A stretch of 64,000 bases of DNA from Verrucomicrobiota bacterium (GCA_019510185.1 JAEKKV010000021.1:1-64000), one strand, 5' to 3'; shown: positions 43,398-51,669, numbered from the stretch's first letter. The notes: a model not told the origin generated them from the letters alone. Numbers and translations: made by a program.

Positions 43398-43756
43398 TCA
43401 GACGCTGAAGTCCTACCGCCCCCATAAAAACGGTCAAGCATGGGCGCAAAACTTCCTTCTAACCGTCCCGGCTACCCCCAAACGAAGCACCGCTAAACCG
43501 CTCCGAGGCTTCTTGGCAGGCCTCTTCAGTGAGCTAGGCCAGTTCGCCAGTGCTGGGATTTGCGGGAATTGAGTTGGGGATTAGACCGGGCAAGTCTGCG
43601 GGCCAGCGAGTATGCACTGAGAGCCGACCGGGAGCGGTTTGAGATACTGGACGCACTCACTGATGGTTTTAAAGGGCAATGAGGGAGGCATAGAAAACCA
43701 TGATATTTACAGCGAGCGCGCTATCTACAAAGATGCTTTAAAGACCATCAACTACC
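43398..43756. other. Gene-poor stretch of 359 bases upstream of the tRNA
   Basis: The first part holds the likely tRNA promoter. On the + strand, codons 43533-43682 are open without an ATG and read like protein (ASEYALRADRERFEILDAL), perhaps a gene fragment. Nothing else was recognised. The base composition becomes AT-richer toward 43756, where the ABC-3C remnant starts. Confidence 0.4.
43410..43437 (-). promoter_or_regulatory. Probable tRNA-Gly promoter
   Basis: On the minus strand TTGACC (43432-43437) and TAGGAC (43410-43415) are spaced 16 bases apart and lie 12 bases before the tRNA 5' end, an appropriate position. Confidence 0.45.
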
Positions 43757-44020
43757 CTAGAGAAGCTCGTCGGTCTCATTAATTCCGGAGCTTTCAATCG
43801 CCGCTTTTTGCATTTCAGGAGAAAGCTTCAATGTCTTATTGGTCTTGGTATAATATTCACCAATAGTGTATTCGGGCTGATTCAAGTTCTCCTCAATCAT
43901 TGAAGTGGTGTAGATTACCTGAAAGGGACGCTTCGCCCCCACTGCCTTATCGGAAACAACGCGTTGAAATGTTTTACTGCGCACCTCCTCCATGCCTGCG
44001 TCCTCGATGTTATCGCTGAT
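43757..44020 (-). pseudogene. C-terminal remnant of an ABC-three-component (ABC-3C) ATPase
   Basis: About 87 codons remain in frame, ending in TAA; an in-frame stop lies at 44021-44023. The fragment opens SDNIEDAGMEEVRSK, which looks like the Walker B region of an ABC-3C ATPase (hhhDNxEDxGM). It continues RPFQVIYTTSMIEEN, YTIGEYYTKTNKTLKL and a short tail, the usual end of such ATPases. The Walker A, coiled-coil and signature regions are absent. Its 5' part overlaps the 3' end of the middle-component gene in another frame, which suggests an internal deletion joined the two genes. An internal ATG at 43993 exists, but a functional ATPase is impossible. The family assignment rests on motif memory, not a search. 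Confidence 0.65.
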
Positions 44021-44394
44021 TCAATCAGCTCCTTAATTTCGGCTGGAACTTTTTCGTAATCTAAACCTATGAATTCGTCAGCGAAACGGCTTCGTTCGTT
44101 AACAACAACCCCCCGCGACTTCATCAACGACAGAGCACTGTTGAATATCGGCTCAACTTGGTAGAACACCTTCGAGGGATTGGTCATCTCCTCGTAGTGG
44201 GCATACGATTGAAATGCCGTCTTAAACTTCTTATCAGGTTGGCGAATCGCATGGATTTCAGCCGGAAACAGGAAGAAGAAATCCAAAATCCTCAATTTAT
44301 CCGGCTCAACGTAGTCGGGAGCCAACGCCTTCAAAAGAAGCATGATCCTGTAGCTAGCATGATTCAGGTCAAAAGCTGGATGATATAAAAGCAT
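43915..44394 (-). CDS. ABC-3C system middle-component protein, C-terminus altered
   Basis: A 159-residue protein that begins MLLYHPAFDLNHASYRIMLLL and has LRILDFFFLFPAEI, SKVFYQVEPIFNSALSLMKSRGVV and RFADEFIGLDYEKVP. This is the pattern I associate with the middle component (MC5-like) of ABC-3C systems. Residues after about 127 (TSRTQAWRRCAVKHFN...) are simply the ATPase tail read out of frame, so the native C-terminus is lost or extended. It starts one base after the stop of the preceding gene. In intact systems the ATPase gene follows directly, as its remnant does here. Confidence 0.68.
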   Translation of the reverse strand: MLLYHPAFDLNHASYRIMLLLKALAPDYVEPDKLRILDFFFLFPAEIHAIRQPDKKFKTAFQSYAHYEEMTNPSKVFYQVEPIFNSALSLMKSRGVVVNERSRFADEFIGLDYEKVPAEIKELIESAITSRTQAWRRCAVKHFNALFPIRQWGRSVPFR

Positions 44395-44395
44395 A

Positions 44396-44974
44396 TTATT
44401 TATGCCACTTCAACCGGCATTTTCCCGTTAGGAAATAGACCATTCCATCAAGCTCAAAGCTCCCAAGACCTAGAGAATTCAAACCTAATTGAAGCTTAAT
44501 AGGCTCAACCACCTTCATCTTAACAAATTCAACCTTCTGCTCGGGAGACAGTGCATCAACCATAGGGGTAAATGCAGCTTGAAACCGGCTTTCTATCTCA
44601 CCTAATAAATACGCATGAATCCGCTGAGCACTTGGATAAAGTATGAACTTGTTTAGTTTCTTGGAAAATCGTTCCTTAGCTCTTTCGGCATAATCCAACT
44701 GGCACTCGATACCACCAAGTTTCAACTTACCCTCCAGACCGATAACTACATCCTCCTGCGTGGTGTAATCTAAAATTTCATCTGTTCGGCCATCCGTCTT
44801 CGTTTCCTTCTCTAGTTCTACAGAAAATTTGGCATGAAGACTGTCGAGATAACCATCGCTGCGAATCTCGTAATTTACAACGAAGGTGGGCTTATAGATA
44901 TTGTTGGCTGCAATATCACCGCCGCCTGAATCGTTATCACTGATAGTAACCCTCTGAGCTTTGCCGTCGCTCAT
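44396..44974 (-). CDS. ABC-3C system C-terminal-domain (CTD) protein
   Basis: A 192-residue protein. The N-terminus has a Gly-rich motif SGGGDIAANNIY. The body (DGYLDSLHAKFSVELEKE, VVIGLEGKLKLGGIECQL, YPSAQRIHAYLLGEIESRF) and the ending GSFELDGMVYFLTGKCRLKWHK in pieces match the CTD components of ABC-three-component conflict systems, whose ending YFLTGxCxxKW is distinctive. It is complete, with a normal stop. The gene has lower GC and AT-rich codons than the surrounding genome, a sign of transfer. The role is proposed to be an effector or adaptor tied to the ATPase. Confidence 0.7.
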   Translation of the reverse strand: MSDGKAQRVTISDNDSGGGDIAANNIYKPTFVVNYEIRSDGYLDSLHAKFSVELEKETKTDGRTDEILDYTTQEDVVIGLEGKLKLGGIECQLDYAERAKERFSKKLNKFILYPSAQRIHAYLLGEIESRFQAAFTPMVDALSPEQKVEFVKMKVVEPIKLQLGLNSLGLGSFELDGMVYFLTGKCRLKWHK

Positions 44975-44975
44975 G

Positions 44976-45143
44976 TTATTTTTTTATGTCCCGGCCAGCG
45001 ATATCACCGCCACCGGTCTTGTTGCGCTTGATTACCGTTCTATTGGAGTTGTTTCGACCGCTTCGTATCTTAATCACGATTCCCGCTCCAACGAAAAGTC
45101 CGACAAAGGCAGTAACGGCGGCAACGATTTCGTTTGTGCTCAT
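44976..45143 (-). CDS. 55-residue single-pass membrane protein sharing a GGGDIA motif with its neighbour
   Basis: The ATG complementary to 45141-45143 opens a 55-codon frame ending in TAA at 44976. Residues 5-25 (EIVAAVTAFVGLFVGAGIVI) form one membrane helix, followed by a basic stretch and the terminal TGGGDIAGRDIKK. The same GGGDIA motif begins the next protein 1 base downstream. Both are AT-rich compared with the genome. A membrane anchor or oligomerisation partner for the ABC-3C proteins is an inference. An upstream frame of this strand overlaps recR and is not used. Confidence 0.6.
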   Translation of the reverse strand: MSTNEIVAAVTAFVGLFVGAGIVIKIRSGRNNSNRTVIKRNKTGGGDIAGRDIKK

Positions 45144-45274
45144 GAATGAAGCGGTTGCGCTTTGATGCCTGAGCATTTTCGTAATGCAAGCCTGCGATAA
45201 CAAGCTTCTTGCCGCAAACGCGTCACCGATAACCGGAACGGGCGTCATCAAAACCGGCAAACGGCCGCCCGCAA

Positions 45275-45871
45275 TCACGAATATTCGCGACGTGCGTCCA
45301 AGGCGCTTTTGAGCGTCACCGAATCCGCGTAAAGCACCCCGCCGCCGCTGGGCAGACCAAAGCCGATGCGGGTCACCTTCACCGCACCGTCCGGCGGCAG
45401 GTGTTGCGTGAGGTAATGGCAGGTCGCCTCGCCTTCGACGTCGTTGGACAACGCAAGGATGAGCTCGCGCACTTCCCCCGCCTGCACGCGTTGCAACAGC
45501 GGCGCCAGGTTCAGGTCCCCCGGACCCACGCCGTGAATCGGCGAGAGCTTGCCGTGCAATACATGGTAGCCGCCACGGTAGGCACCCGAGCGCTCCAGCG
45601 CCACCAAGTCGGGCACGTGCTCGACCACGCAGACAATGCGGTGGTCGCGACGTTCGTCCGCGCAGATCGCGCACCGGTCGCCTTCGGCCAGATTGCCGCA
45701 GCGGGTGCAGCGTCGCACACTGCGCGCGGCTTCCTCCAGCGCCTGCACGAGCGTCGCTAGCTTCGCCGGTTTCTCGACCAGCAGATGAAGCGCGATGCGT
45801 TCCGCCGAACGAAACCCCACCCCGGGAAGCTGCTTGAGGTGCTGCTGGAGCCTTTCGAAAGCGGGGGTCAT
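45275..45871 (-). CDS. recR: Recombination protein RecR
   Basis: A 198-residue RecR that works with RecFO to load RecA at gaps. The N-terminal helix-hairpin-helix (LKQLPGVGFRSAERIALHLL) is followed by the zinc finger CTRCGNLAEGDRCAIC and the Toprim domain (RIVCVVEHVPDLVALERSG, YHVLHGKLSPIHGVGP, ILALSNDVEGEAT). The gene lies downstream of ybaB as in many bacteria. The 1.7-kb stretch between its 3' end and the tRNA is the ABC-3C remnant. Confidence 0.94.
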   Translation of the reverse strand: MTPAFERLQQHLKQLPGVGFRSAERIALHLLVEKPAKLATLVQALEEAARSVRRCTRCGNLAEGDRCAICADERRDHRIVCVVEHVPDLVALERSGAYRGGYHVLHGKLSPIHGVGPGDLNLAPLLQRVQAGEVRELILALSNDVEGEATCHYLTQHLPPDGAVKVTRIGFGLPSGGGVLYADSVTLKSALDARREYS

Positions 45872-45975
45872 GGTGATCGGACAGGAGGAGCGCCGGGCGC
45901 CGGGGATCTGAAATTAAGAACAACGCGCCGTCACCCGGTTCCTGGCTCCGGGCTGACGACGGACGCGCCGCGCGC

Positions 45976-46284
45976 TCAGAACATTCCCGGCATCTGGAAG
46001 GCCGAGGTGACCTTCTGCATTTCGGCGTCGTTGTACTCCTTGGCCTGCTTGGCGGCGTCCTGGACGGCGGCGAGCAGGGTCTCGGAAACGAGCTTGGCGT
46101 CTTCCTTCAAAAACTCGGGGTCGAGGGAAAGGGCGATGAACTTGCCCGCGCCGTTGACCTTCACCTTCACCGCGCCGCCGCCGGCGGTGATGTCGATCTC
46201 CTTCGCTTCGAGCTGGGTCTGGAGCGACTCGATCGAGCGCTGCATTTTCTGGGCTTGTTTGAGGAGCTTGCCTACGCCGGCCAT
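45976..46284 (-). CDS. YbaB/EbfC nucleoid-associated protein
   Basis: A 102-residue DNA-binding protein of the YbaB/EbfC family: GVGKLLKQAQKMQRSIESLQ, ITAGGGAVKVKVNGAGKF, ALSLDPEFLKED and the usual C-terminal DAAKQAKEYNDAEMQKVTS. It forms dimers that bind the nucleoid. recR follows on the same strand. dnaX, the usual third partner, is not upstream here. The start at 46284 matches the family length. Confidence 0.9.
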   Translation of the reverse strand: MAGVGKLLKQAQKMQRSIESLQTQLEAKEIDITAGGGAVKVKVNGAGKFIALSLDPEFLKEDAKLVSETLLAAVQDAAKQAKEYNDAEMQKVTSAFQMPGMF

Positions 46285-46402
46285 GGTGGGATGGGTTTGA
46301 AACGTTGAGGGTTGAAAAGGGTTACTGCCTCGCAACGGACGGAAATCTTCAAGCTCCAAGTGGGGAAAGCCGGAACGCGCTGTCTGCGCCCGGTGCGGAA
46401 GC

Positions 46403-47299
46403 TTACCCGAGCAAAGCCGCATACCCTTCGCGAAACGTCGGGTAACGCGGACTCCAGCCCAGCGTGCGCTTGAGCTTGTCGTTGGCGATGATCCGGTCGG
46501 GCGTGACTTTCCGCCGGCCTTGCGCCGGCTCGCCGGTAAATGATGGAACGGGTCGCCCCAGCCGGGCGGCCAGCCAGGCGATCACCTCGGCCTTGGGCGC
46601 GGCGCCATCGTCGGCGACATTGAAAATTCCTCCCGGCACCCCGGCCGGCGCACCCAAGGCCGCCCACACGGCCGCGGCGATGTCGTCGCGGTGGATGAGG
46701 TTGAGCGAATGGTCGCCGCGCCCCGCCACTGGGCCGTCACCTTCGCGCAACTGATCCAGCAGGTGGTGCCGTCCCGGCCCATAAATGCCGGCCAGCCGCA
46801 GCACGAAGCCACGATTGGCGCCGGCGAGCAGGCAGGCCTCGGCCTCCAGCAGGACCTTGCCCGCTTCGCCCGCGCCCTCAGTCGGCGCAGACTCGTCCAC
46901 GCGTACGCCGCCGTCCTGCGGATAGACCGACGTGCTGCTGGTGTAAACCATGGCGCCCACCGGCGCGCGTTCCGCCCACGTCCGTATTGAGCGCATGCCC
47001 TCGAGATAGCTGTGGCGATAACCCGCCAGCCCGCCCCCGCCGGAGCTCACGCAGTTGAGCGCGAAATCGGCGCCGGCCGCCAGCGACGGATGCGCGTGCC
47101 AGGAGTCATCCGCCAGATCGGCGATGACGGTCGCCGCGCCGGACGTGACCAAGTGCCGGGCCTTGTCGGCATTGCGCGTGAGCGCGGTCACGCGCAGTCC
47201 GCGCGCGACCGCCTGCCTCACGACCTCGGCGCCGACGTAGCCGGCGCCAAAGACGACGAGGTGTTTTCCGCGAAAAAATTCAGGTGCAACCGGGCTCAT
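46403..47299 (-). CDS. NAD(P)-dependent epimerase/dehydratase-family protein
   Basis: A 298-residue extended short-chain dehydrogenase-like protein. The nucleotide motif is LVVFGAGYVGAEVVRQA (GxGxxG). It also has VYTSSTSVYPQDGG, where a Tyr lies in the active region, FVLRLAGIYGPGRH and a C-terminal IFNVADDGAAPKAEVIAWL. It resembles YeeZ-type or sugar-nucleotide dehydratases; the substrate is unknown. The gene is divergent from the DJ-1-like gene. The start at 47299 fits the N-terminal Rossmann strand, and the frame is open further upstream only by composition. Confidence 0.85.
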   Translation of the reverse strand: MSPVAPEFFRGKHLVVFGAGYVGAEVVRQAVARGLRVTALTRNADKARHLVTSGAATVIADLADDSWHAHPSLAAGADFALNCVSSGGGGLAGYRHSYLEGMRSIRTWAERAPVGAMVYTSSTSVYPQDGGVRVDESAPTEGAGEAGKVLLEAEACLLAGANRGFVLRLAGIYGPGRHHLLDQLREGDGPVAGRGDHSLNLIHRDDIAAAVWAALGAPAGVPGGIFNVADDGAAPKAEVIAWLAARLGRPVPSFTGEPAQGRRKVTPDRIIANDKLKRTLGWSPRYPTFREGYAALLG

Positions 47300-47317
47300 T
47301 CGTGGTTGAACTAAACC

Positions 47318-47857
47318 ATGCCCACGGTTCTCGCCATTTTGCCAGAGGGTTTTGAAGAATTGGAAGCGGTGGCGCCCATCGACCTGCTGCGCCGGGCCGG
47401 GGCGCAGGTCACCGTCGCCGCGCTGGGCGAGACCATCCACGTGACCGGGCGCAACGCGCTCACGCTGCACGCCGACACCACCCTCACAGCCGTGGGGGAA
47501 ACGCTTTTCGACCTGCTTTTCCTGCCCGGCGGCCCCGGCGTGAAACACCTGCGCGCCGATCCCCGCGTGCGCGCCGCCGTGCTGCGTCACGATCGCGCCG
47601 GCCGTTGGCTCGCCGCGATCTGCGCCGCCCCGACCGTGCTGCACGACGCCGGTCTCCTGGACGGACGGCGCTACACCGCCCATTTTTCCGTCGCTGACGA
47701 GTTGCCCGCAATTCTGGCCGACGAGCGTGTCGTGGCCGACGGCCGGCTCCTCACCTCGCGAGGGGCGGGCACGGCCACCGACTTTGGCCTCTTCCTGGTC
47801 GAGACGCTTTTCTCCCCGGAAATATCCCGCGAAGTCGCCCGCTCGATTTGCGCCTGA
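47318..47857 (+). CDS. DJ-1/PfpI-family protein
   Basis: A 179-residue protein. The start TVLAILPEGFEELEAVAP carries the conserved Glu (about 14), and LLFLPGGPGV and ICAAPTVLHDAG hold the reactive Cys102. The terminal TDFGLFLVETLF is typical. DJ-1/YajL proteins act as redox-responsive chaperones or deglycases; the specific activity cannot be read. asnB begins 19 bases after its stop. Confidence 0.88.
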   Translation: MPTVLAILPEGFEELEAVAPIDLLRRAGAQVTVAALGETIHVTGRNALTLHADTTLTAVGETLFDLLFLPGGPGVKHLRADPRVRAAVLRHDRAGRWLAAICAAPTVLHDAGLLDGRRYTAHFSVADELPAILADERVVADGRLLTSRGAGTATDFGLFLVETLFSPEISREVARSICA

Positions 47858-47876
47858 GACCTCTCCGACCCACCCC

Positions 47877-49766
47877 ATGTGCGGCATAGCCGGCTACGTC
47901 AGCCCAAACCGAGATCCCTCCGTCCGCACCGGCGCCGTCGCGCGCATGAATGCCGCCATGACGCACCGCGGGCCCGACGACGAGGGCGCCGGCACCTGGG
48001 GCGAGGCCACTCTCGGCATGCGGCGGCTGGCGATCTTCGATCCCGCGCACGGCCATCAGCCGATGAGCACGCCCGACGGGCGCTGGCATCTCGTGTTCAA
48101 CGGCGCGATCTACAACTTCCGCGCCCTCCGCGCCGAACTGGAGTCCGCCGGCCGGGTGTTTCACACCGCGTGCGACACCGAGGTGCTGCTCGCCGCGCTG
48201 GCCCACTGGGGCGAACCGGCGCTGAACCGCCTGCGCGGCATGTTTGCCTTCGCCGCGTGGGATTCGCACGAACACACCCTGCTGCTCGCGCGCGATCCGT
48301 TTGGCATCAAGCCGCTCTACCTGCACTCCACGCCCGCGGGCGATCTGCTCTTCGCCTCCGAACTCAACGCCCTCCTCGCCTCCGGCCGCGTGCCCGCCGC
48401 GATCGATCCGCAGGCGGTGAATGCGTATCTCTCCTATCTGGCCGTGCCCGCGCCCCAGACGATTTATCGCAACATCGTCAGTCTGCGTCCGGGTGAATGC
48501 GCGGTGTGGCGCGCGGGCAAGCTTGCGGTCAAAACCTACTGGTCTCCGGGCAAGGCCGGCGCGAACGAGGTCACGCCCTGTCGCACCCGTGCCGAGTTTA
48601 CCACCGGCTTGCGCGCGCAACTCGAGGACACGATCCGCGCGCATGTTGTCGCCGACGTGCCGGTGGGGGCGTTTCTCTCCGGCGGACTCGACTCGACCGT
48701 CCTCGTGGCGCTGATGACCCGCCTCGGCGGAGCGCGGCTCAAAACGTTTTCGATCGGCTTCGACGATCCCGGCTACTCCGAGGCGGATGCCGCCGCGGCC
48801 AACGCCCGCCATCTCGGCACCGATCATCACGCCAGCGTGCTCACCGGCGAACGTGTGGCGGACGAACTCAACCGGATCCTCGCCGCGCTCGACCACCCCA
48901 CCGGCGACGGCATCAACACGTATTACGCCAGCCAGGCGACGCGCGCCGGCGGCGTGACCGTCGCGCTCTCCGGCCTCGGCGCGGACGAGCTTTTCGGCGG
49001 CTATCCTTCCTTCCGCAACGTTCCCCGGCTTGCGCGCTGGCTCCCCTGCTGGCGCGCGCTACCCGGCGGCTTGCGTGAAACCCTGCTCGCCCGCTGGGAT
49101 CGCGGCGACACGCGCCGGCGAAAACTCGCCGACACCCTGCGGCACAGCGGCTCCCCCGCCGCGCTCGCCCTGCTGCAACGCCGGGTTTTCGCCGAGTCCA
49201 CGCGCCGCTCGCTTCTCCATCCCGACGCGAATTCCGCCTACGTCCCGCATCCGGAAGAGGCATCCCTCGCCGCGGGGTTGAATGGCGCGGATCTCTTTGC
49301 GCTGACGAGCGCCGCCGAGTTGCGCGGCTACATGGCCGACGTGCTCCTGCGCGACAGCGACATGATGAGCATGCGCCATTCCCTCGAGCTGCGCACCCCG
49401 TTCGTGGATCGTCCGCTGGTCGGCTGGCTCGCCCGCCAGCCGTCGGTCTTCAGATACACGCCCGCCCGGCCGAAGGCGGCGCTGGCCGAGGCCGTGCGCG
49501 ACCTGCTGCCACCGGCGCTGCTCACCCGGCCGAAGCGCGGCTTCACCCTGCCGTTTGCGCACTGGATGCGCGGGCCGCTGAAGCCGTTTCTGGAGGACAC
49601 CTTCGCCACCGCCAGCGTCGAACGCAGCGGGCTTTTTTCCGCCGACGCCGTGCAACGACACTGGCGCGGTTATCTCGCCGGCAATGACACCGCGGAATGG
49701 TCCCGCGTGTGGTCGCTCGCGGTGCTCATCGCTTTCGTCAATCGTCCGCGCCCCGTTATCTCATGA
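47877..49766 (+). CDS. asnB: Glutamine-hydrolysing asparagine synthetase-type protein
   Basis: A 629-residue protein with N-terminal nucleophile (MCGIAGYVSP, Cys2), a class II glutamine amidotransferase domain (MTHRGPDDEG, LVFNGAIYNFRALR, TDTEVLLAAL-like turn) and a C-terminal ATP-PPase domain with FLSGGLDSTVLVAL. VALSGLGADELFGGYPSF and RDSDMMSMRHSLELRTPFVDR complete the synthetase. Because it overlaps a glycosyltransferase gene by 4 bases, it may serve polysaccharide modification instead of free asparagine synthesis. Confidence 0.88.
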   Translation: MCGIAGYVSPNRDPSVRTGAVARMNAAMTHRGPDDEGAGTWGEATLGMRRLAIFDPAHGHQPMSTPDGRWHLVFNGAIYNFRALRAELESAGRVFHTACDTEVLLAALAHWGEPALNRLRGMFAFAAWDSHEHTLLLARDPFGIKPLYLHSTPAGDLLFASELNALLASGRVPAAIDPQAVNAYLSYLAVPAPQTIYRNIVSLRPGECAVWRAGKLAVKTYWSPGKAGANEVTPCRTRAEFTTGLRAQLEDTIRAHVVADVPVGAFLSGGLDSTVLVALMTRLGGARLKTFSIGFDDPGYSEADAAAANARHLGTDHHASVLTGERVADELNRILAALDHPTGDGINTYYASQATRAGGVTVALSGLGADELFGGYPSFRNVPRLARWLPCWRALPGGLRETLLARWDRGDTRRRKLADTLRHSGSPAALALLQRRVFAESTRRSLLHPDANSAYVPHPEEASLAAGLNGADLFALTSAAELRGYMADVLLRDSDMMSMRHSLELRTPFVDRPLVGWLARQPSVFRYTPARPKAALAEAVRDLLPPALLTRPKRGFTLPFAHWMRGPLKPFLEDTFATASVERSGLFSADAVQRHWRGYLAGNDTAEWSRVWSLAVLIAFVNRPRPVIS

Positions 49767-50842
49767 ACACGCTGCTGCTCGCCCCCGAACTGTTCACGAC
49801 CGACAGCGGCATCCCGCGCATTCTGCGCCTTTACCTGAAGGCGCTGTGCGAGCAGGCGGAGCGCGACGGCGGACGCGTGCGCTTCGTCACGCTCAACGAC
49901 GAGGCGGTGGATTCCGCGGACCTGCGTCCCTACGCCGGCCGCTCGCTGGCCGAGTGGAAGGCGTGCAATCGCGACAAAATGCGATTCATCCGGGAGGCCG
50001 TGCGGCTCGGCGCCCGCACGGATTTCCTCGTCTGCGGCCATGTGGCGCAACTGCCGGTCGCCTGGCTGGCGAGCTGGCGGCGGCCCGGCCTGCGCTACGC
50101 CTTGGTGGCGCACGGCATCGAGGTGTGGCGGCCGTTCACGTTTTGGGAACGGCGCGCGCTAAAAGGCGCGCACCGGATTTTTTGCGTCAGCGCCTTCACG
50201 CGTCAGGAGTTGTTGAAACACCTCCCTCTCGACGAACGCCGGCTGGTGGTTCTGCCCAACGCCCTCGACCCGAATCTGGAGCCGGGAGGCAATTCCACCA
50301 CCATCAGCACGAGCCAGCCGGTCATTCTCACCGTGTCGCGTCTCTCCCGCAGCGACCGGTACAAAGGCATCGACCATCTCATCGAGGCGATGCCCGCCAT
50401 CCTGGCGGCCGCTCCGGGCACAAAGCTGCGCATCGTGGGCCGCGGCGACGATGCGCACCGCCTGCAAGACCTCGCCCGCACGCACAAGCTCTCGGCGGCG
50501 GTCGAATTCGCCGGCTTCGTGAGCGACGAACAACTCCGCCACGAATTCGCGCGCTGCACCCTTTTCGCCCTGCCCAGCCAGAAGGAAGGCTTCGGCCTCG
50601 TTTTCCTGGAAGCCATGGCCTACGGAAAACCATGCCTCGCGGCCGACGAAGGCGGCGCGCCCGAGGTCATCGACGGGGGCAGCGGACGCCTCGTGTCCTA
50701 TGGCGACCCGCAGGCGCTGGCGACCGCCTGCATCGCGATGCTCCAGGCGACTTGGGATGCAGCCGCCATCCGGGAACGCGCGCGCGCCAAATTCGGCTTC
50801 GACGTCTTCGCCGCGCGGCTCGCCCGGGAATTGGCGGAATAA
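49763..50842 (+). CDS. GT4-family glycosyltransferase
   Basis: A 359-residue GT-B enzyme. The C-terminal nucleotide-sugar domain has LTVSRLSRSDRYKGIDHLIEA in pieces, LRIVGRGDDAHRL, VEFAGFVSDEQL, FALPSQKEGFGLVFLEAMAYGKPC and GGAPEVIDG. The KEGFGLVFLEA block is the GT4 EX7E motif. It overlaps asnB (ATGA at 49763-49766), so the two form a unit that probably decorates a surface glycan. Confidence 0.9.
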   Translation: MNTLLLAPELFTTDSGIPRILRLYLKALCEQAERDGGRVRFVTLNDEAVDSADLRPYAGRSLAEWKACNRDKMRFIREAVRLGARTDFLVCGHVAQLPVAWLASWRRPGLRYALVAHGIEVWRPFTFWERRALKGAHRIFCVSAFTRQELLKHLPLDERRLVVLPNALDPNLEPGGNSTTISTSQPVILTVSRLSRSDRYKGIDHLIEAMPAILAAAPGTKLRIVGRGDDAHRLQDLARTHKLSAAVEFAGFVSDEQLRHEFARCTLFALPSQKEGFGLVFLEAMAYGKPCLAADEGGAPEVIDGGSGRLVSYGDPQALATACIAMLQATWDAAAIRERARAKFGFDVFAARLARELAE

Positions 50843-50850
50843 CCGGGCGC

Positions 50851-50878
50851 AAAAAAGGCGACCCGTTGCCGGGTCGCC
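50851..50878 (-). terminator. Rho-independent terminator of the gap-pgk-tpiA unit
   Basis: A 9-bp perfect stem GGCGACCCG/CGGGTCGCC with a TTGC loop is followed on the minus strand by TTTTTT, 24 bases after the tpiA stop. Confidence 0.85.
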
Positions 50879-50901
50879 CGTGATCGCAGCCAAGCCGTCG
50901 T

Positions 50902-51669
50902 TTACTTGACCGACGCGGCCTTGATGAGGTCCACAAAGCTGCGGGCCTCGAGCGAGGCGCCGCCGATGAGACCGCCGTCGATGTCCTTTTGCGCGAGGAG
51001 CTCGGGCGCGTTGGCGGGCTTCATGGAGCCGCCGTAGAGGATGCGTACCTTCTGCGCGACCGCGTCGCCGAAGAGTTTCACGAGAAGGCTGCGGATGAAC
51101 GCGTGCACCTCCTGCGCCTGCTCGGTGGTGGCGACCTTGCCGGTGCCGATGGCCCAGACGGGCTCGTAGGCGATGACCACGCTGGTCGCGAGTTCCTTGC
51201 TCACGCCCTCGAGGCCGGCCTCAAGCTGCGTCTGCACGACCTTGAGCGTCTGGCCGCCCTCGCGCTCGGCGAGGGTTTCGCCGACGCAGAGGATGGGCTT
51301 CAGCTGGCCCTTGAGGGAGGCGATGACCTTCTGGTTGATGAAGGCGTCGCTCTCCTTGAAATACGTGCGGCGCTCGCTGTGGCCGAGGATCACGTAGTTC
51401 GTGAAGATCGCGCGGAGCATGCCGACGGAAATTTCGCCCGTGTAGGCGCCGCTGGCCTCGGGGTGAACATTCTGGGCGCCCAGCTTGACGACGGAGCCGT
51501 CCAAAGTGCGACCGACGGTTTCCAACGAGGTGAAAGGCGGGGCGACCACGACTTCGACGTCGGTCTGCTTGCCGACCTCGGCGACGATCTCCTGCACGAG
51601 CGTGACGGCATCGGCGGAGGTTTTGTTCATCTTCCAATTGCCGGCGATGAGTTTTTTGCGAATGGACAT
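50902..51669 (-). CDS. tpiA: Triosephosphate isomerase
   Basis: A 255-residue TIM barrel that interconverts dihydroxyacetone phosphate and glyceraldehyde 3-phosphate. The active residues are Lys in AGNWKMNKT (K13), His in VILGHSERR and Glu in IAYEPVWAIGTGK, with the phosphate loop ILYGGSMKPANA and GGLIGGASL. Start 51669 gives the standard length; the open frame to 51831 does not. It is last in the gap-pgk-tpiA cluster, with its own terminator. Confidence 0.95.
   Translation of the reverse strand: MSIRKKLIAGNWKMNKTSADAVTLVQEIVAEVGKQTDVEVVVAPPFTSLETVGRTLDGSVVKLGAQNVHPEASGAYTGEISVGMLRAIFTNYVILGHSERRTYFKESDAFINQKVIASLKGQLKPILCVGETLAEREGGQTLKVVQTQLEAGLEGVSKELATSVVIAYEPVWAIGTGKVATTEQAQEVHAFIRSLLVKLFGDAVAQKVRILYGGSMKPANAPELLAQKDIDGGLIGGASLEARSFVDLIKAASVK

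Noticed and set aside
43533..43682. 49-codon open stretch upstream of the tRNA
   Set aside because: Protein-like but no start codon or recognisable family; kept only as a note in the gene-poor region.
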